From Novosphingobium endophyticum (GTDB taxonomy: Bacteria; Pseudomonadota; Alphaproteobacteria; Sphingomonadales; Sphingomonadaceae), in assembly GCF_014640675.1 (NCBI RefSeq), contig NZ_BMHK01000021.1, forward strand, positions 224 to 58,674: a DNA stretch of 58,451 nucleotides, read 5' to 3'. Positions 35,724-44,962 of the stretch are shown one piece after another (within the stretch, counting starts at the first letter, position 1; each line of letters begins with the position of its first letter). Under the pieces are notes generated by a model. That model saw nothing but the letters and a program-made list of their open reading frames with translations. It was not told the origin of the DNA and did not search any database. Both the position numbers and the translations under genes were made by a program.

Positions 35724-36653
35724 TTGAATAATAATCGTGGTAATAACCGCAGGCGTGGCCGCGGTGGCAATCGTCAACAGGGCGGTCAGCAGACTAACCG
35801 TATCGACAGCAGGGCGCGCGGCAATGCGCCGCAGATGCTGGAGAAATACAAGAAGCTGGCGCATGACGCGCACCTCAATGGTGACCGCGTGCAGGAGGAA
35901 TATTACCTCCAGTTCGCCGACCATTACTTCCGCGTCATCGCCGACCAGAAGCAGCGCCAGGAAGAGGCGCGTCAACCGCGCCGCGACGACCGCTCGCAAG
36001 ACGATCGCTCGCAGGATTACGGCGACGATGCGTCGTCGGACGAGGATACGTACGGCGAAGCCGCTCGTTCGTATCAGGACCGGGCGTATCAGGACCGGGC
36101 GTATCAGGACCGGGCGTATCAGGACCGGGCGTATCAGGATCGGTCGCAGCAGGATCGGTCGCAGCAGGATCGGTCGCAGCAGGATCGCGAGCCGCGCGGG
36201 GAGCGCAGCCCTCGCGCCGTTGCTCAGGAACAGCGCGAACCTGCCGAAACCGGGGACGAGAGCGGTTCGCAAGACGAACGCCCGACCTATGAGCCGACGG
36301 AAAACCCATTCCTGCGCGACAACCGCGGCGCTCGCGGCGGGTTGAAGCAGCGCCGGCCGCGCCGCGGCCGCGAGGACGGCGAGGAAACCGGCGGAAGCGA
36401 AAACGCCGCGGGCAAGCAGGAGGCGGACAAGGAAGCCTCTTCGGGCGGCTTTGATCCCGAGACGCTCCCACCCTCGATCTCGACCGGTGCGGAGGAAAAG
36501 CCCAAGCGCCGTACTCGCGCCAAGCCCAAAGCCGCCGATGCTCCGGCAGGCGAGGAAGGCGAGGAAAAGCCCAAGCGGCGCCGCACCCGCAAGGCCGGCC
36601 CGTCCACCGACGGAACCGACGGGTCCGGCGGCACGCTCGAAACCGTAGACTGA
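35724..36653 (+). CDS. DUF4167 protein, basic N-terminus with pentapeptide repeats
   Basis: About 309 residues. The N-terminus NNNRGNNRRRGRGGNRQQGG followed by QMLEKYKKLAHDAHLNGDRV and EEYYLQFADHYFRVI is the DUF4167 domain conserved in alphaproteobacteria, usually beside prfA-prmC as here. TTG 35724 is the likely start, eight bases after GAGGA; an upstream TTG at 35709 has no site. Residues 116-155 are eight tandem pentapeptides (YQDR then QQDR types), and the C-terminal half is highly charged and disordered (KPKRRTRAKPK, KPKRRRTRK). The composition suggests RNA or nucleic-acid binding; function is not established. Confidence 0.88.
   Translation: MNNNRGNNRRRGRGGNRQQGGQQTNRIDSRARGNAPQMLEKYKKLAHDAHLNGDRVQEEYYLQFADHYFRVIADQKQRQEEARQPRRDDRSQDDRSQDYGDDASSDEDTYGEAARSYQDRAYQDRAYQDRAYQDRAYQDRSQQDRSQQDRSQQDREPRGERSPRAVAQEQREPAETGDESGSQDERPTYEPTENPFLRDNRGARGGLKQRRPRRGREDGEETGGSENAAGKQEADKEASSGGFDPETLPPSISTGAEEKPKRRTRAKPKAADAPAGEEGEEKPKRRRTRKAGPSTDGTDGSGGTLETVD
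36069..36188 (+). repeat. 15-bp in-frame tandem repeat, eight units
   Basis: Eight units of 15 bp inside the DUF4167 gene encode SYQDR, four AYQDR and three SQQDR. Units two to four are identical at the DNA level (GCGTATCAGGACCGG), as are the first two SQQDR units, which indicates recent slippage or unequal exchange. Unit number is likely to vary between strains. Confidence 0.95.
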
Positions 36654-36726
36654 CAGACAACCGACCGACCGGACGAGGCGCGACTTTGCTTGCGTCGTCG
36701 CCCGGCGGGTCTACATAGCAGCGCCG

Positions 36727-38376
36727 ATGGATTCCCTTCGGCATGCACCGGCCCTGAACAGCGCACCGGCGACCTTCCAGCGCTTCCCCCGGCTTACCGC
36801 CGGACTTTCCGCCATCGCGGCGGGGGCGCTTGCCGCCTGCGGTTTCCAGCCGCTCGCACTCTGGCCCCTGACGATCCTCGGGATCGCCCTGCTCGCCGAA
36901 CTCGTCGCGCGTAGCGACAGCGGGCGGCGGGCCTTCCTTGCCGGCTGGTGCTTCGGCGTCGGCCACTTCGCTCTCGGCAACAACTGGATCGCGACGGCCT
37001 TCACCTATCAGGCGCAGATGCCGGCCTGGCTGGGCGGGATCTCGGTCGTGCTGATTTCTCTCTACCTCGCGGTCTTCCCCGGCCTCGCGGCGCTGGCCGG
37101 CTGGCGATCACTGCGCGGCGGCGCGCCGTTCCTGGCGCTGGCCCTCGCATTCCCGGCGGCCTGGATCGTCACCGAGTGGATGCGCGCCTGGGCCTTCACC
37201 GGCTTTGCCTGGAACCCGCTGGGCATCGCCCTGCTCGGACCGTTCGACACGCGCGGCCTTGCCCTGCTGACGCCGTGGATCGGCACTTACGGCCTTTCCG
37301 GCGTGCTTGTGCTGCTGGCCTGTCTGCCGGGCCTGTTCATCCGCCTCGGCGCGGCGAGAAGCGGCCTTGCGCGCTGGATCTGGACCGCGCCGGCGCTGGC
37401 GATCGCCGTGCCGCTGGTGCTGGTCATGACCGGCCCGGATCGCTGGGCCTCCCGCGACGAAGGCCAGATCCGCTACACTCTCGTCCAGCCTGACCTGCGG
37501 CAGGAAGTGATCGACGATCCGCGCCAGTTCGAGGCAAACTTCGTCAAACTGGCCATGCTGTCCCTGCCGGAAAGATCCGGAGACAAACGCGTGGTGTTCT
37601 GGCCCGAATCCGGCCTCGGCGACTACCTGCGGGACGGATATCCTCCTTACCTCTATCGCCTTTACACTTACGCCGGCGACCCGGTGCTGGCCCGGGAGCG
37701 GATCGGCCGCGTCATCGGCCCCCACAGCCTGCTGCTGACCGGCGCGGTCGACCTCGTCATGGAGGACGGGGACGAAGTCGGCGCGCGCAATACGGTAACC
37801 GCTTTCGACGGCAAGGGGCGCATCCTTGCCAGCTATTCCAAGGCACACCTCGTGCCCTATGGCGAGTACCTCGCCCTGCGCTGGCTGCTCGAACCGCTCG
37901 GTGCGCGGCGCCTCGTGGCCGGATCGCTCGACTTCTGGCCGGGCCCGGGCCCGCGCACTTACGACTTCGGCAGCTATGGCGAGGCCGGGGTCCAGATCTG
38001 CTACGAGATCGTCTTCAGCGGCGAAGTCGTCGACCCGCGCAACCGGCCCGACTATATCTTCAATCCCTCCAACGATGGCTGGTTCGGCGCCTGGGGCCCG
38101 CCCCAGCACCTCGCCCAGGCACGGCTGCGCGCGATCGAGGAAGGCCTGCCCGTCGTGCGCGCCACCACGACCGGCATCAGCGCCGTGGTGGATGCCGATG
38201 GCATCGTTCGCGGGCATATGCCCTGGCGCACGGCCGGACGGCTCGACGGGCGCATCCCCCCTCCCCATCAGCCGACACCGTTCGCCCGCCACGGCAACGC
38301 CCTGCCGCTGGCACTGGCCGGGTTGCTGGCGGCGCTGGCCGTTTCGGTGGTTGCACTGAGCCGCCGCCGGGGTTAA
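36727..38376 (+). CDS. lnt: Apolipoprotein N-acyltransferase
   Basis: 549 residues. The first 220 are mostly hydrophobic helices (about six or seven), followed by a periplasmic nitrilase-like domain and a last helix before the C-terminal RRRG. The catalytic triad is visible: Glu in FWPESGLGDYL, Lys in SYSKAHLVPYGEYL and Cys in GVQICYEIVFSG. It adds the third acyl chain to lipoproteins in the inner membrane, and a lipoprotein gene is present at 56063. It lies between the DUF4167 gene and metK, 45 bases before the latter. Confidence 0.94.
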   Translation: MDSLRHAPALNSAPATFQRFPRLTAGLSAIAAGALAACGFQPLALWPLTILGIALLAELVARSDSGRRAFLAGWCFGVGHFALGNNWIATAFTYQAQMPAWLGGISVVLISLYLAVFPGLAALAGWRSLRGGAPFLALALAFPAAWIVTEWMRAWAFTGFAWNPLGIALLGPFDTRGLALLTPWIGTYGLSGVLVLLACLPGLFIRLGAARSGLARWIWTAPALAIAVPLVLVMTGPDRWASRDEGQIRYTLVQPDLRQEVIDDPRQFEANFVKLAMLSLPERSGDKRVVFWPESGLGDYLRDGYPPYLYRLYTYAGDPVLARERIGRVIGPHSLLLTGAVDLVMEDGDEVGARNTVTAFDGKGRILASYSKAHLVPYGEYLALRWLLEPLGARRLVAGSLDFWPGPGPRTYDFGSYGEAGVQICYEIVFSGEVVDPRNRPDYIFNPSNDGWFGAWGPPQHLAQARLRAIEEGLPVVRATTTGISAVVDADGIVRGHMPWRTAGRLDGRIPPPHQPTPFARHGNALPLALAGLLAALAVSVVALSRRRG

Positions 38377-38388
38377 ACGGCACAAGAC

Positions 38389-38404
38389 ATAAAGATTTCT
38401 TTAT
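38389..38404. promoter_or_regulatory. Palindromic operator upstream of metK, SahR-like
   Basis: ATAAAGA-TT-TCTTTAT is a perfect palindrome with 7-bp arms, 18 bases before the metK start and in the only AT-rich stretch between lnt and metK. It resembles, as I recall, operators of the ArsR-family S-adenosylhomocysteine sensor SahR that controls the SAM cycle in alphaproteobacteria. The regulator gene is not in the window. Confidence 0.6.
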
Positions 38405-38421
38405 ATGGCTGGTGTCCCACA

Positions 38422-39639
38422 ATGCGCAGTGACTACGTCTTCACTTCCGAAAGCGTTTCGGAAGGCCATCCCGACAAGGTTTCCGACCAGATTTCGGACG
38501 CCATCGTCGACCTGTTCCTCTCGCGGGACCCCGAGGCGCGCGTCGCCTGCGAGACGCTGACGACGACGCAGCGCGTCGTGCTGGCCGGCGAAGTGCGCGG
38601 GCGCGGCATGATCGACGCGAACGGCCACTGGGCTGAAGGCGCGCAGGAGGAAATCCAGCGCGTCGTGCGCGAGACGGTGCGGCGCATCGGCTATGAGCAG
38701 AACGGCTTTCACTGGACCGACCTGACGTTCGAGAACCACCTGCACCCGCAGAGCGCGGACATCGCGCAAGGCGTCGATTCGGCCGGCAACAAGGATGAAG
38801 GCGCGGGCGATCAGGGCATCATGTTCGGTTTCGCCTGCGACGAGACGCCGGACCTGATGCCAGCCACGCTCGATTACAGCCACAAGATCCTCCAGCGCCT
38901 TGCCGAAGACCGCAAATCCGGCGCGGCACCGTTCCTCGAGCCCGATGCCAAGAGCCAGGTCACGCTGCGCTTCAAGGATGGCAGGCCGGTTGCCGCCACC
39001 GTGATCGTCGTCTCCACCCAGCACAAGCCGGGCTATCATGAAGGCGGCAAGGAAGCCGAGCTCAAGGGCTATGTGAAGCAGGTCGTCCGCGAGATCCTGC
39101 CCGAGGGCTTCATCACCGACGAGACTGTCTGGCACATCAACCCGACCGGCAAGTTCGAGATCGGCGGGCCCGACGGCGATGCCGGGCTTACCGGCCGCAA
39201 GATCATCGTCGATACCTATGGCGGCGCGGCTCCGCATGGCGGCGGCGCGTTCTCGGGCAAGGACCCGACCAAGGTTGACCGTTCGGCCGCCTATGTGACG
39301 CGCTACCTGGCCAAGAACGTCGTCGCGGCGGGGCTTGCCCGGCGCTGCACGATCCAGGTGTCCTACGCCATCGGCATTTCCGAGCCGCTGTCGCTCTACG
39401 TCAACCTGCACGACACCGGCAAAGTCTCAGAAGAGGCGCTGGAAGCGGCGATCGTCAAGGTCGCCAAGGACCGGCTCGGCGGCCTCACCCCGCGCGGCAT
39501 CCGCCTCGGCCTCGGCCTCAACAAACCGATCTACGCGGTGACCGCCGCCTACGGTCACTTCGGCCGCAAGCCTGAGGGCGACCTGTTCCCGTGGGAACGT
39601 ACCGACCTCGTCGACGCGCTCAAGGCCGCGTTGGGCTGA
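38422..39639 (+). CDS. metK: S-adenosylmethionine synthetase
   Basis: 405 residues. It opens with [20 protein letters not shown], and carries [16 protein letters not shown] near 130-145 and [19 protein letters not shown] near 273-291, the ATP- and metal-binding signatures. It makes S-adenosylmethionine from methionine and ATP. It has its own palindromic operator upstream and is followed by a palindromic repeat. Length is at the long end of the family, with a short insertion in the first domain ([18 protein letters not shown]) that is common in alphaproteobacteria. Confidence 0.97.
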   Translation: MRSDYVFTSESVSEGHPDKVSDQISDAIVDLFLSRDPEARVACETLTTTQRVVLAGEVRGRGMIDANGHWAEGAQEEIQRVVRETVRRIGYEQNGFHWTDLTFENHLHPQSADIAQGVDSAGNKDEGAGDQGIMFGFACDETPDLMPATLDYSHKILQRLAEDRKSGAAPFLEPDAKSQVTLRFKDGRPVAATVIVVSTQHKPGYHEGGKEAELKGYVKQVVREILPEGFITDETVWHINPTGKFEIGGPDGDAGLTGRKIIVDTYGGAAPHGGGAFSGKDPTKVDRSAAYVTRYLAKNVVAAGLARRCTIQVSYAIGISEPLSLYVNLHDTGKVSEEALEAAIVKVAKDRLGGLTPRGIRLGLGLNKPIYAVTAAYGHFGRKPEGDLFPWERTDLVDALKAALG

Positions 39640-39676
39640 GCCAGGCGGGCTCAAAGGGAGGCATCGCCGAAAAGGC

Positions 39677-39783
39677 CGTCATCCCGGGCTCGACCCGGGA
39701 CCGGCGGCGGTCGTTCGGCCTGCCCTTTCGGCAAGGCCGCTCGTAAAAACCTCCACCGGTCCCGGATCAGGTCCGGGACGACG
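39677..39783. repeat. Palindromic intergenic repeat (CCCGGG type)
   Basis: CGTCATCCCGGGCTCGACCC at the left and an inverted, slightly diverged copy ending GGTCCGGGACGACG at the right (39756-39783), with CCGGG arms that also self-pair. It fills the gap between the convergent metK and S46 peptidase genes. Elements with the core GTCATCCCGGGC are, as I recall, dispersed in sphingomonad and other alphaproteobacterial genomes; it may also act as a terminator structure. Confidence 0.75.
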
Positions 39784-39794
39784 TGATTTGTGCT

Positions 39795-41846
39795 CTACTT
39801 CGCGGCCAGTTCCTTCACCAGTCGCGGCGAGGGGTAGATCGTCTCCAGTGCCTCCTGCAGCGCGGCCGTGGAAACGATCACGGTGCGGTTTAGCACCGGA
39901 TCGTAGCCGTAGTTGCCGCCCATCGAATGGATGTTGCCATCGAAGGCCGCTCCGATCACCGTTCCCGCCCGGTCGATCACCGGTGAGCCGGAGTTGCCGC
40001 CGATGATGTCGTTGGTGGTGACGAAGTCGTAAGTCACGGACTTGTCGATCTGCTGCTCCTTCGCCGCGAAGGCACGAGCGAGGTCGAACGGAGGCGATCC
40101 GGTGGCGCGCTCGAACGTGCCGCCGAGCGTGGTGCGATAGGGCACCTGCGCGCCGCGCTCGGGCCAGCCTACGACTTTGCCGTAGCTTATGCGAAGCGTG
40201 AAGGTCGCATCGGGATAAATCGTATCGCCAAAGGCCGCGAAGCGCGCTTCGGTGAGCTTCGCGGCGGCAGCGGTGGCCGGGCCGGAATAGGCCTCGTCGA
40301 CCTGCTTTTCGAGTTCGCGCTGGCGCGCCTCGAGCTTGCGGGCATAGACGATCATCGGGTCGTCCGAGGCCTCGATCGCCGCCTGTCCGCCTTCCCACAA
40401 TTGCTTGCGGACGACCGGCTCCGCCAGCTTCGTGCCGGAAACAAGCCGCTGCGCCAGTTCCTCGGGGCTTTCCCGGCCCAGCAGCAGCTTCGTGTCCGGA
40501 TCGTCCGCGCCCAGGTATTCGCGGGCCTTCGACAGGCTCCATTCGAGCCGCAGCTCATCCAGCCAGGGATAGACCGGCGCGGAATCGAGCAGGCGCTTTT
40601 CGGTAAGCGGCAGCGCGCTTTCGGTATAGCCCGGCAGGCGCTCGGCATTGGGCTTGGCGCGCTCGGCGGCGGCCATGACCAGCGTCTGGGCATAGCCGTA
40701 GAGTTCCCCAGCGGGATCGGTGAAGCGGTAGGCGAGAAAGAGCGGGCGATAGGCCTGAACCGCCTTGTCCATTTCGCTCCAGGGATCGCCGATGCCCGCC
40801 ATGCCCGCGCTCTTCGTCTTGAGGTCCGTCTCGGCCTTCGCCAGCCGGGCGGCGAAGGTCTGGTCATTCAGCGCCTTGGTGCGGCCGATATAGACCTTCA
40901 GGCTGTTCTCGATGCCGTTGAGCGCGTCGAGCCCTTCACGCTCATGCTCGGGGCTCTCCTTCATCGCGCGGATCAACCTCCCGCGCAGTTCCGAATAAGT
41001 GGCGACGGTTACCGGCAGGCGCACTTCGCGCTCGAAGGCGAGCTGGCTGGCGGTATAGAGCCGCGCGGTCGAGCCCGGATTGCCGACGACGAAAGTCATC
41101 TCCCCCTCCTTGGGCGCGCGCGGGTTCCACTTCAGGTGGTTGGGCGTCCTGACCGGCTTGCCGTCCTCGTAGGCGCGCAGGAACGCACCATCGAGGCTGT
41201 AGCGCGGGAAATTGAAATTGTCGGGATCGCCCCCGAACGTCGCCGCGCGGTCCTCCGGTGCCCATACCAGCCGCACGTCGGAGTACTTGCGATAGGTATA
41301 GAGCTTGTACTGCCCGCCCCCGAACAGGGTGACGACCTGGCAGCGCGTCTTCTCACGATCGGTGCAGCCGGCGGCCTCGATTTCGGCGATCCGCGCATCG
41401 CGCGCCTTGATCAGCGCCTCTCCGGTGCTGGCGCCGATCGCGCGTTTTATGTCGCCCGTCACGTCGGTGATCTTGGTGACCACTTCGGCCTGCTGGCCGG
41501 GGCACTTCTTCTCGTCAGGCAGGCTCGCGGCGACGAAACCCTTGTCGAGCAGGTCGTTGCCGGACGTGGAATTGTCGAACAGGCAGGAAGCGACGCAGTG
41601 ATGGTTGGTGAGGATGAGGCCACTTCCGGAAACGAAGCTGGCCGAGCAGCCACCGGTCAGGCGCACGGCGGAATTGCGGACTTTGTCGAGCCAGGCCCCA
41701 TCGGGTGCCCAGCCGTATTCGGCTTGCACTTTCGCGCGCGGAAAACCGTCGAAGGTCCACATGCCCTCTTCGGCGGCGGCGGGAGCGGAATTGAGCGCCA
41801 GCGACAGGGCAGTGCCGGCAAGCAGGGTTAGCGAGCGGGTTGTCAT
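39795..41846 (-). CDS. S46-family dipeptidyl peptidase (DPP7-like)
   Basis: 683 residues from ATG 41846, which starts a clear signal peptide (SLTLLAGTALSLALNSAPAAA) and has GAGGAA upstream. The serine-protease triad of family S46 is present: His in LTNHHC (82/83), Asp in GDPDNFNFPRY near 205 and Ser619 in GGNSGSPV. Gly637, eighteen residues after the serine (AAFDGN), is at the position that holds Gly in DPP7 and Arg in DPP11, so preference for hydrophobic rather than acidic P1 residues is predicted. It releases dipeptides from peptides in the periplasm, a nutrient role shared with the M61 peptidase. Confidence 0.92.
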   Translation of the reverse strand: MTTRSLTLLAGTALSLALNSAPAAAEEGMWTFDGFPRAKVQAEYGWAPDGAWLDKVRNSAVRLTGGCSASFVSGSGLILTNHHCVASCLFDNSTSGNDLLDKGFVAASLPDEKKCPGQQAEVVTKITDVTGDIKRAIGASTGEALIKARDARIAEIEAAGCTDREKTRCQVVTLFGGGQYKLYTYRKYSDVRLVWAPEDRAATFGGDPDNFNFPRYSLDGAFLRAYEDGKPVRTPNHLKWNPRAPKEGEMTFVVGNPGSTARLYTASQLAFEREVRLPVTVATYSELRGRLIRAMKESPEHEREGLDALNGIENSLKVYIGRTKALNDQTFAARLAKAETDLKTKSAGMAGIGDPWSEMDKAVQAYRPLFLAYRFTDPAGELYGYAQTLVMAAAERAKPNAERLPGYTESALPLTEKRLLDSAPVYPWLDELRLEWSLSKAREYLGADDPDTKLLLGRESPEELAQRLVSGTKLAEPVVRKQLWEGGQAAIEASDDPMIVYARKLEARQRELEKQVDEAYSGPATAAAAKLTEARFAAFGDTIYPDATFTLRISYGKVVGWPERGAQVPYRTTLGGTFERATGSPPFDLARAFAAKEQQIDKSVTYDFVTTNDIIGGNSGSPVIDRAGTVIGAAFDGNIHSMGGNYGYDPVLNRTVIVSTAALQEALETIYPSPRLVKELAAK

Positions 41847-41971
41847 GGGTGTTCCTCGTTCCAGAATGACCTGATTTTCCCAAGGAAATCCGGTCTGTCC
41901 AGTCAAATCCCGGCAGGATTCGCAAGGTTGCCGAAACAGGTGCGCAGGCGTTATCTGAAGAACCCGATATG

Positions 41972-42004
41972 GGTCCGATGCGAAACAAGCTTGTGCATCC
42001 GACC
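41972..42004 (+). other. Leader hairpin upstream of sseA
   Basis: GGTCCGATGC and GCATCCGACC pair over ten positions with one C-C mismatch around a 13-base loop, 22 bases before the sseA start. An overlapping small hairpin ACCC-GATAT-GGGT precedes it. Purpose unknown; it could influence translation of sseA. Confidence 0.35.
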
Positions 42005-42026
42005 GGGAAGCGGCTGGACAGACGAT

Positions 42027-42878
42027 ATGGACTACGGGACGCTGATTTCGGTCGAGGACTTGCGCGACCTTCTCGCGGGCGGAACCGATGTGCTCCTGCT
42101 CGACTGCGAATTCGATCTCGGCGCGCCCGAAAAGGGCAGACAGATCCATGCCGCGGGGCATCTGCCGGGCGCGTGCTACGCCCACCTCGACCAGGATCTT
42201 GCGGGCACGCCTGACGGCACCAACGGCCGCCACCCTCTTCCCGACCGGGAAAGGTTTGCCGCGTGGCTGCGCGGGATCGGATTGAGCAGGGGGCAGCAGG
42301 TCGTCGCCTACGATTCGAATGGAGGAGCCTGGGCGGCGCGGGCCTGGTGGCTGCTGCGCTGGATGGGGCACCGGCCGGTCGCCGTGCTCGATGGCGGCAA
42401 GCCGGCCTGGGCCGCGTCGGGCCTGCCCTTGGAGACCGGTACGCCGCTACAGCGAAGCACGGGGGATTTCGTCCCCGGCGAACCGCGCGTCGGCGCACCG
42501 GTGAACGCTGCGGACGTGCTCGCCAATGTCTCCAGCCACGAAGCGCAGGTTCTCGATGCCCGCGATCCTTCGCGCTATCGGGGCGAACCCAATCCGCTCG
42601 ATCCGGTTGCGGGTCATATTCCCGGCGCGAAGAACCGCTTCTTTCGCGACAACCTGGGCAGCGACGGCCGCTTCCGCCCCGCAGCGGAACTCGCCGCCGC
42701 GTTCACCGTACTGCTGGAAGGCAGGCCCGCCGTCCTGCAATGCGGCTCGGGCGTCACCGCCTGCCACAACGCGCTCGCCATGGAGATCGCCGGCCTCACC
42801 GGCGCGCGGCTCTACCCGGGCTCGTGGAGCGAATGGATCAGCGACCCCGCCCGCCCGGTGGCGACGGGCGAGGGCTGA
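42027..42878 (+). CDS. sseA: 3-mercaptopyruvate sulfurtransferase
   Basis: 283 residues from ATG 42027 (MDYGTLISVEDLRDLL); a longer frame from 41928 has no family support. Two rhodanese domains (about 1-130 and 150-283) are visible, with LLDCEFDL and AGHLPGACYAHLD in the first and LDARDPSRYRGE and AGHIPGAKNRFF in the second. The active-site loop CGSGVTAC with Cys239 is the mercaptopyruvate-type signature rather than the CRKGVT of thiosulfate sulfurtransferases. It moves sulfane sulfur from mercaptopyruvate to acceptors such as cyanide or thioredoxin. It converges with the glutathione peroxidase gene. Confidence 0.93.
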   Translation: MDYGTLISVEDLRDLLAGGTDVLLLDCEFDLGAPEKGRQIHAAGHLPGACYAHLDQDLAGTPDGTNGRHPLPDRERFAAWLRGIGLSRGQQVVAYDSNGGAWAARAWWLLRWMGHRPVAVLDGGKPAWAASGLPLETGTPLQRSTGDFVPGEPRVGAPVNAADVLANVSSHEAQVLDARDPSRYRGEPNPLDPVAGHIPGAKNRFFRDNLGSDGRFRPAAELAAAFTVLLEGRPAVLQCGSGVTACHNALAMEIAGLTGARLYPGSWSEWISDPARPVATGEG

Positions 42879-42885
42879 CTGGCCG

Positions 42886-43431
42886 CTACTTCGCCAGTTC
42901 GGCCTCGATCGCGCCGACGAGTTCCGGGGCCTTGGGCTCGACGCCCGGCGCGAAGCGGGCGGCGACCGTGCCGTCCTTCGCGATCAGGAACTTCTCGAAG
43001 TTCCACAGCACCTCCGGGTCCTCGGTAGGCGTCTTGCCATAGCCTTTCAGCCGCTCACGGAATTCCTCCGCCGGACCGATCTTTTCGGGCTTCGCCTGGG
43101 TGAGCGCGGCATAGAGCGGCTGCTTATCTTCACCGGTCACGTCCGCCTTGGCGAATAGCGGGAAGGAGACGCCATAATTGAGCGAACAGAATTCCATGAT
43201 CTCGTCGTGTGAGCCTGGCTCCTGCCCAGCGAAGTCGTTGGCGGGAAAGCCAAGCACCTCGAAACCCTGGCCCTTGTACTCCTTATAGAGCTCCTCCAAC
43301 CCTTCGTACTGCGGTGTGAGGCCGCACTTGGAAGCGACGTTGACCACCAGCAGGACATTGCCCTTGTGATTGGCGAGGCTATCGCTGGCACCATCGATGC
43401 GGGTCAGGGGAATTGCGGAAAGGTCGGCCAT
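42886..43431 (-). CDS. Cysteine-type glutathione peroxidase
   Basis: 181 residues. NVASKCGLTPQYEGLEELY with peroxidatic Cys36, GFPANDFAGQEPG near 61-73 and WNFEKFLI near 143-150 are the three family signatures; Gln at about 70 and Trp143 complete the catalytic tetrad. It has cysteine rather than selenocysteine, so thioredoxin may be the real reductant. It detoxifies hydrogen peroxide and lipid peroxides in the cytoplasm. It is monocistronic, ending seven bases from the convergent sseA stop. Confidence 0.95.
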   Translation of the reverse strand: MADLSAIPLTRIDGASDSLANHKGNVLLVVNVASKCGLTPQYEGLEELYKEYKGQGFEVLGFPANDFAGQEPGSHDEIMEFCSLNYGVSFPLFAKADVTGEDKQPLYAALTQAKPEKIGPAEEFRERLKGYGKTPTEDPEVLWNFEKFLIAKDGTVAARFAPGVEPKAPELVGAIEAELAK

Positions 43432-43512
43432 TGGAAAGCTCCCGTGCGTGAAGTGTTACGCCGGAGTTATGCGGCCCCGGCGTGACCACCGCAAGTCACG
43501 CCGGGGCGATGT

Positions 43513-44166
43513 TCAGCTCACATAGTGCGCCGTGGTCTTGGCCGCGACTTCTTCCGCCGTGACGCCCGGCGCCAGCTCGATCAGCCTGAACGGCGTGTCG
43601 TGATCGGGGCGCTGGAACACGCACAGGTCGGTCACGATCATGTCGACCACGTTCTTGCCGGTGAGCGGCAGCGTGCATTCGGGGATGAACTTGGGATCGC
43701 CGTTCTTGGAAGTGTGCTCCATGACGACGATGATCTTCTTGACACCGGCGACGAGGTCCATCGCGCCGCCCATGCCCTTGATCATTTTGCCCGGGATCAT
43801 CCAGTTGGCAATGTCGCCGTTCTCGGCCACTTCCATCGCGCCGAGCACGGCAAGGTCGATATGCCCGCCGCGAATCATCGCAAAGCTGGTCGCGCTGTCG
43901 AAATAGGCCGAATGCGGCAGTTCGCTGACCGTCTGCTTGCCGGCGTTGATAAGGTCGGGATCGACCTCATCAGCATAGGGGAACGGGCCGATGCCGAGCA
44001 TCCCGTTCTCCGACTGGAGCGTCACGGTCACCCCCTTGGGCACATGGTTCGCCACCAGCGTCGGAATACCGATGCCGAGATTGACGTAAAACCCGTCGCG
44101 CAGTTCCTGCGCCGCGCGGGCGGCCATCTGGTTACGATCCCACCCTTTATTGATTTCCTCGGACAT
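43513..44166 (-). CDS. scoB: 3-oxoacid CoA-transferase subunit B
   Basis: 217 residues, the normal B-subunit size. [19 protein letters not shown] near 30-48 and [20 protein letters not shown] near 55-75, where the Glu of SENG is the catalytic residue that forms the glutamyl-CoA intermediate, are diagnostic, and [20 protein letters not shown] follows. It overlaps subunit A by one base (TGATG). Together they transfer CoA from succinyl-CoA to acetoacetate or a similar 3-oxoacid; 3-oxoadipate (PcaIJ-type) is also possible and cannot be excluded by eye. Confidence 0.93.
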   Translation of the reverse strand: MSEEINKGWDRNQMAARAAQELRDGFYVNLGIGIPTLVANHVPKGVTVTLQSENGMLGIGPFPYADEVDPDLINAGKQTVSELPHSAYFDSATSFAMIRGGHIDLAVLGAMEVAENGDIANWMIPGKMIKGMGGAMDLVAGVKKIIVVMEHTSKNGDPKFIPECTLPLTGKNVVDMIVTDLCVFQRPDHDTPFRLIELAPGVTAEEVAAKTTAHYVS

Positions 44167-44873
44167 CAGGCGGTCTCCCTCTCGCGGGTGGTCGAGAATT
44201 CGATTTTCTTGTCATAGGGCGCGCCCAGCACGAGGCGCTGGACGAACACGCCCGGCAGGTGGATGCAGTCGGGATCGAGCGAACCGGTGGGCACGATCTC
44301 CTCCACCTCGACCACGCAGACCTTGCCGCACGTCGCGGCCGGTACGTTGAAGTTACGCGCTGTCTTGCGGAACACGACGTTACCGGTTTCGTCCGCCTTC
44401 CACGCCTTGACGAGGCTGAGGTCGGCGAAGATGCCGCGTTCGAGCACGTATTCCTGCCCGTCGAACTCCTTGGTTTCCTTGCCCTCCGCGACCTGGGTGC
44501 CGACGCCGGTCTTGGTGTAGAAGCCGGGAATGCCCGCGCCGCCGGCGCGCATCCGCTCCGCCAGGGTGCCCTGCGGACAGAACTCCACCTCCAGCTCGCC
44601 GGAGAGGAACTGCCGCTCGAACTCCTTGTTCTCGCCCACGTAGGACGAGATCATCTTCTTAACCTGCCGGGTGCGCAGGAGTTTGCCGATACCCTCATTG
44701 TCGATACCGGCATTGTTGGAGGCGAAGGTCAGGTCCTTCACGCCGGAATCGCGCACGGCATCCAGCAGGCGCTCGGGAATCCCGCAAAGGCCGAAACCGC
44801 CCGCGGCGATCAGCATGCCGTCCCCGAGCAGCCCGTCGAGCGCAGCTGCGGCGCTGGGGTAGAGTTTGTTCAT
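44166..44873 (-). CDS. scoA: 3-oxoacid CoA-transferase subunit A
   Basis: 235 residues. [20 protein letters not shown] near 21-40, [15 protein letters not shown] near 52-66 and [20 protein letters not shown] near 108-128 are the subunit A signatures. It forms the heterodimeric or heterotetrameric transferase with scoB. The operon is divergent from a LysR regulator, with an 89-bp AT-rich gap between them. Linked to ketone-body, polyhydroxybutyrate or 3-oxoacid use; in this genome region it could accept CoA-linked products of the catabolic island. Confidence 0.93.
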   Translation of the reverse strand: MNKLYPSAAAALDGLLGDGMLIAAGGFGLCGIPERLLDAVRDSGVKDLTFASNNAGIDNEGIGKLLRTRQVKKMISSYVGENKEFERQFLSGELEVEFCPQGTLAERMRAGGAGIPGFYTKTGVGTQVAEGKETKEFDGQEYVLERGIFADLSLVKAWKADETGNVVFRKTARNFNVPAATCGKVCVVEVEEIVPTGSLDPDCIHLPGVFVQRLVLGAPYDKKIEFSTTRERETA

Positions 44874-44916
44874 CGGTTCTCCTCTCGCGTTGGCGGCACC
44901 CTAGACACGCCATGTC

Positions 44917-44931
44917 ATTACGAATAGCGAT
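44917..44931. promoter_or_regulatory. Candidate LysR site in the scoA/LysR gap
   Basis: ATTACGAATAGCGAT lies 43 bases upstream of scoA and 32 before the LysR start, in an AT-rich gap. Its first ten bases are identical to positions 26891-26900 in the divergent ALDH promoter, and AATAGCGA is also present there on the other strand. Confidence 0.4.
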
Positions 44932-44962
44932 TGTTTTTTATGCATTCCGATATGCGATTATT

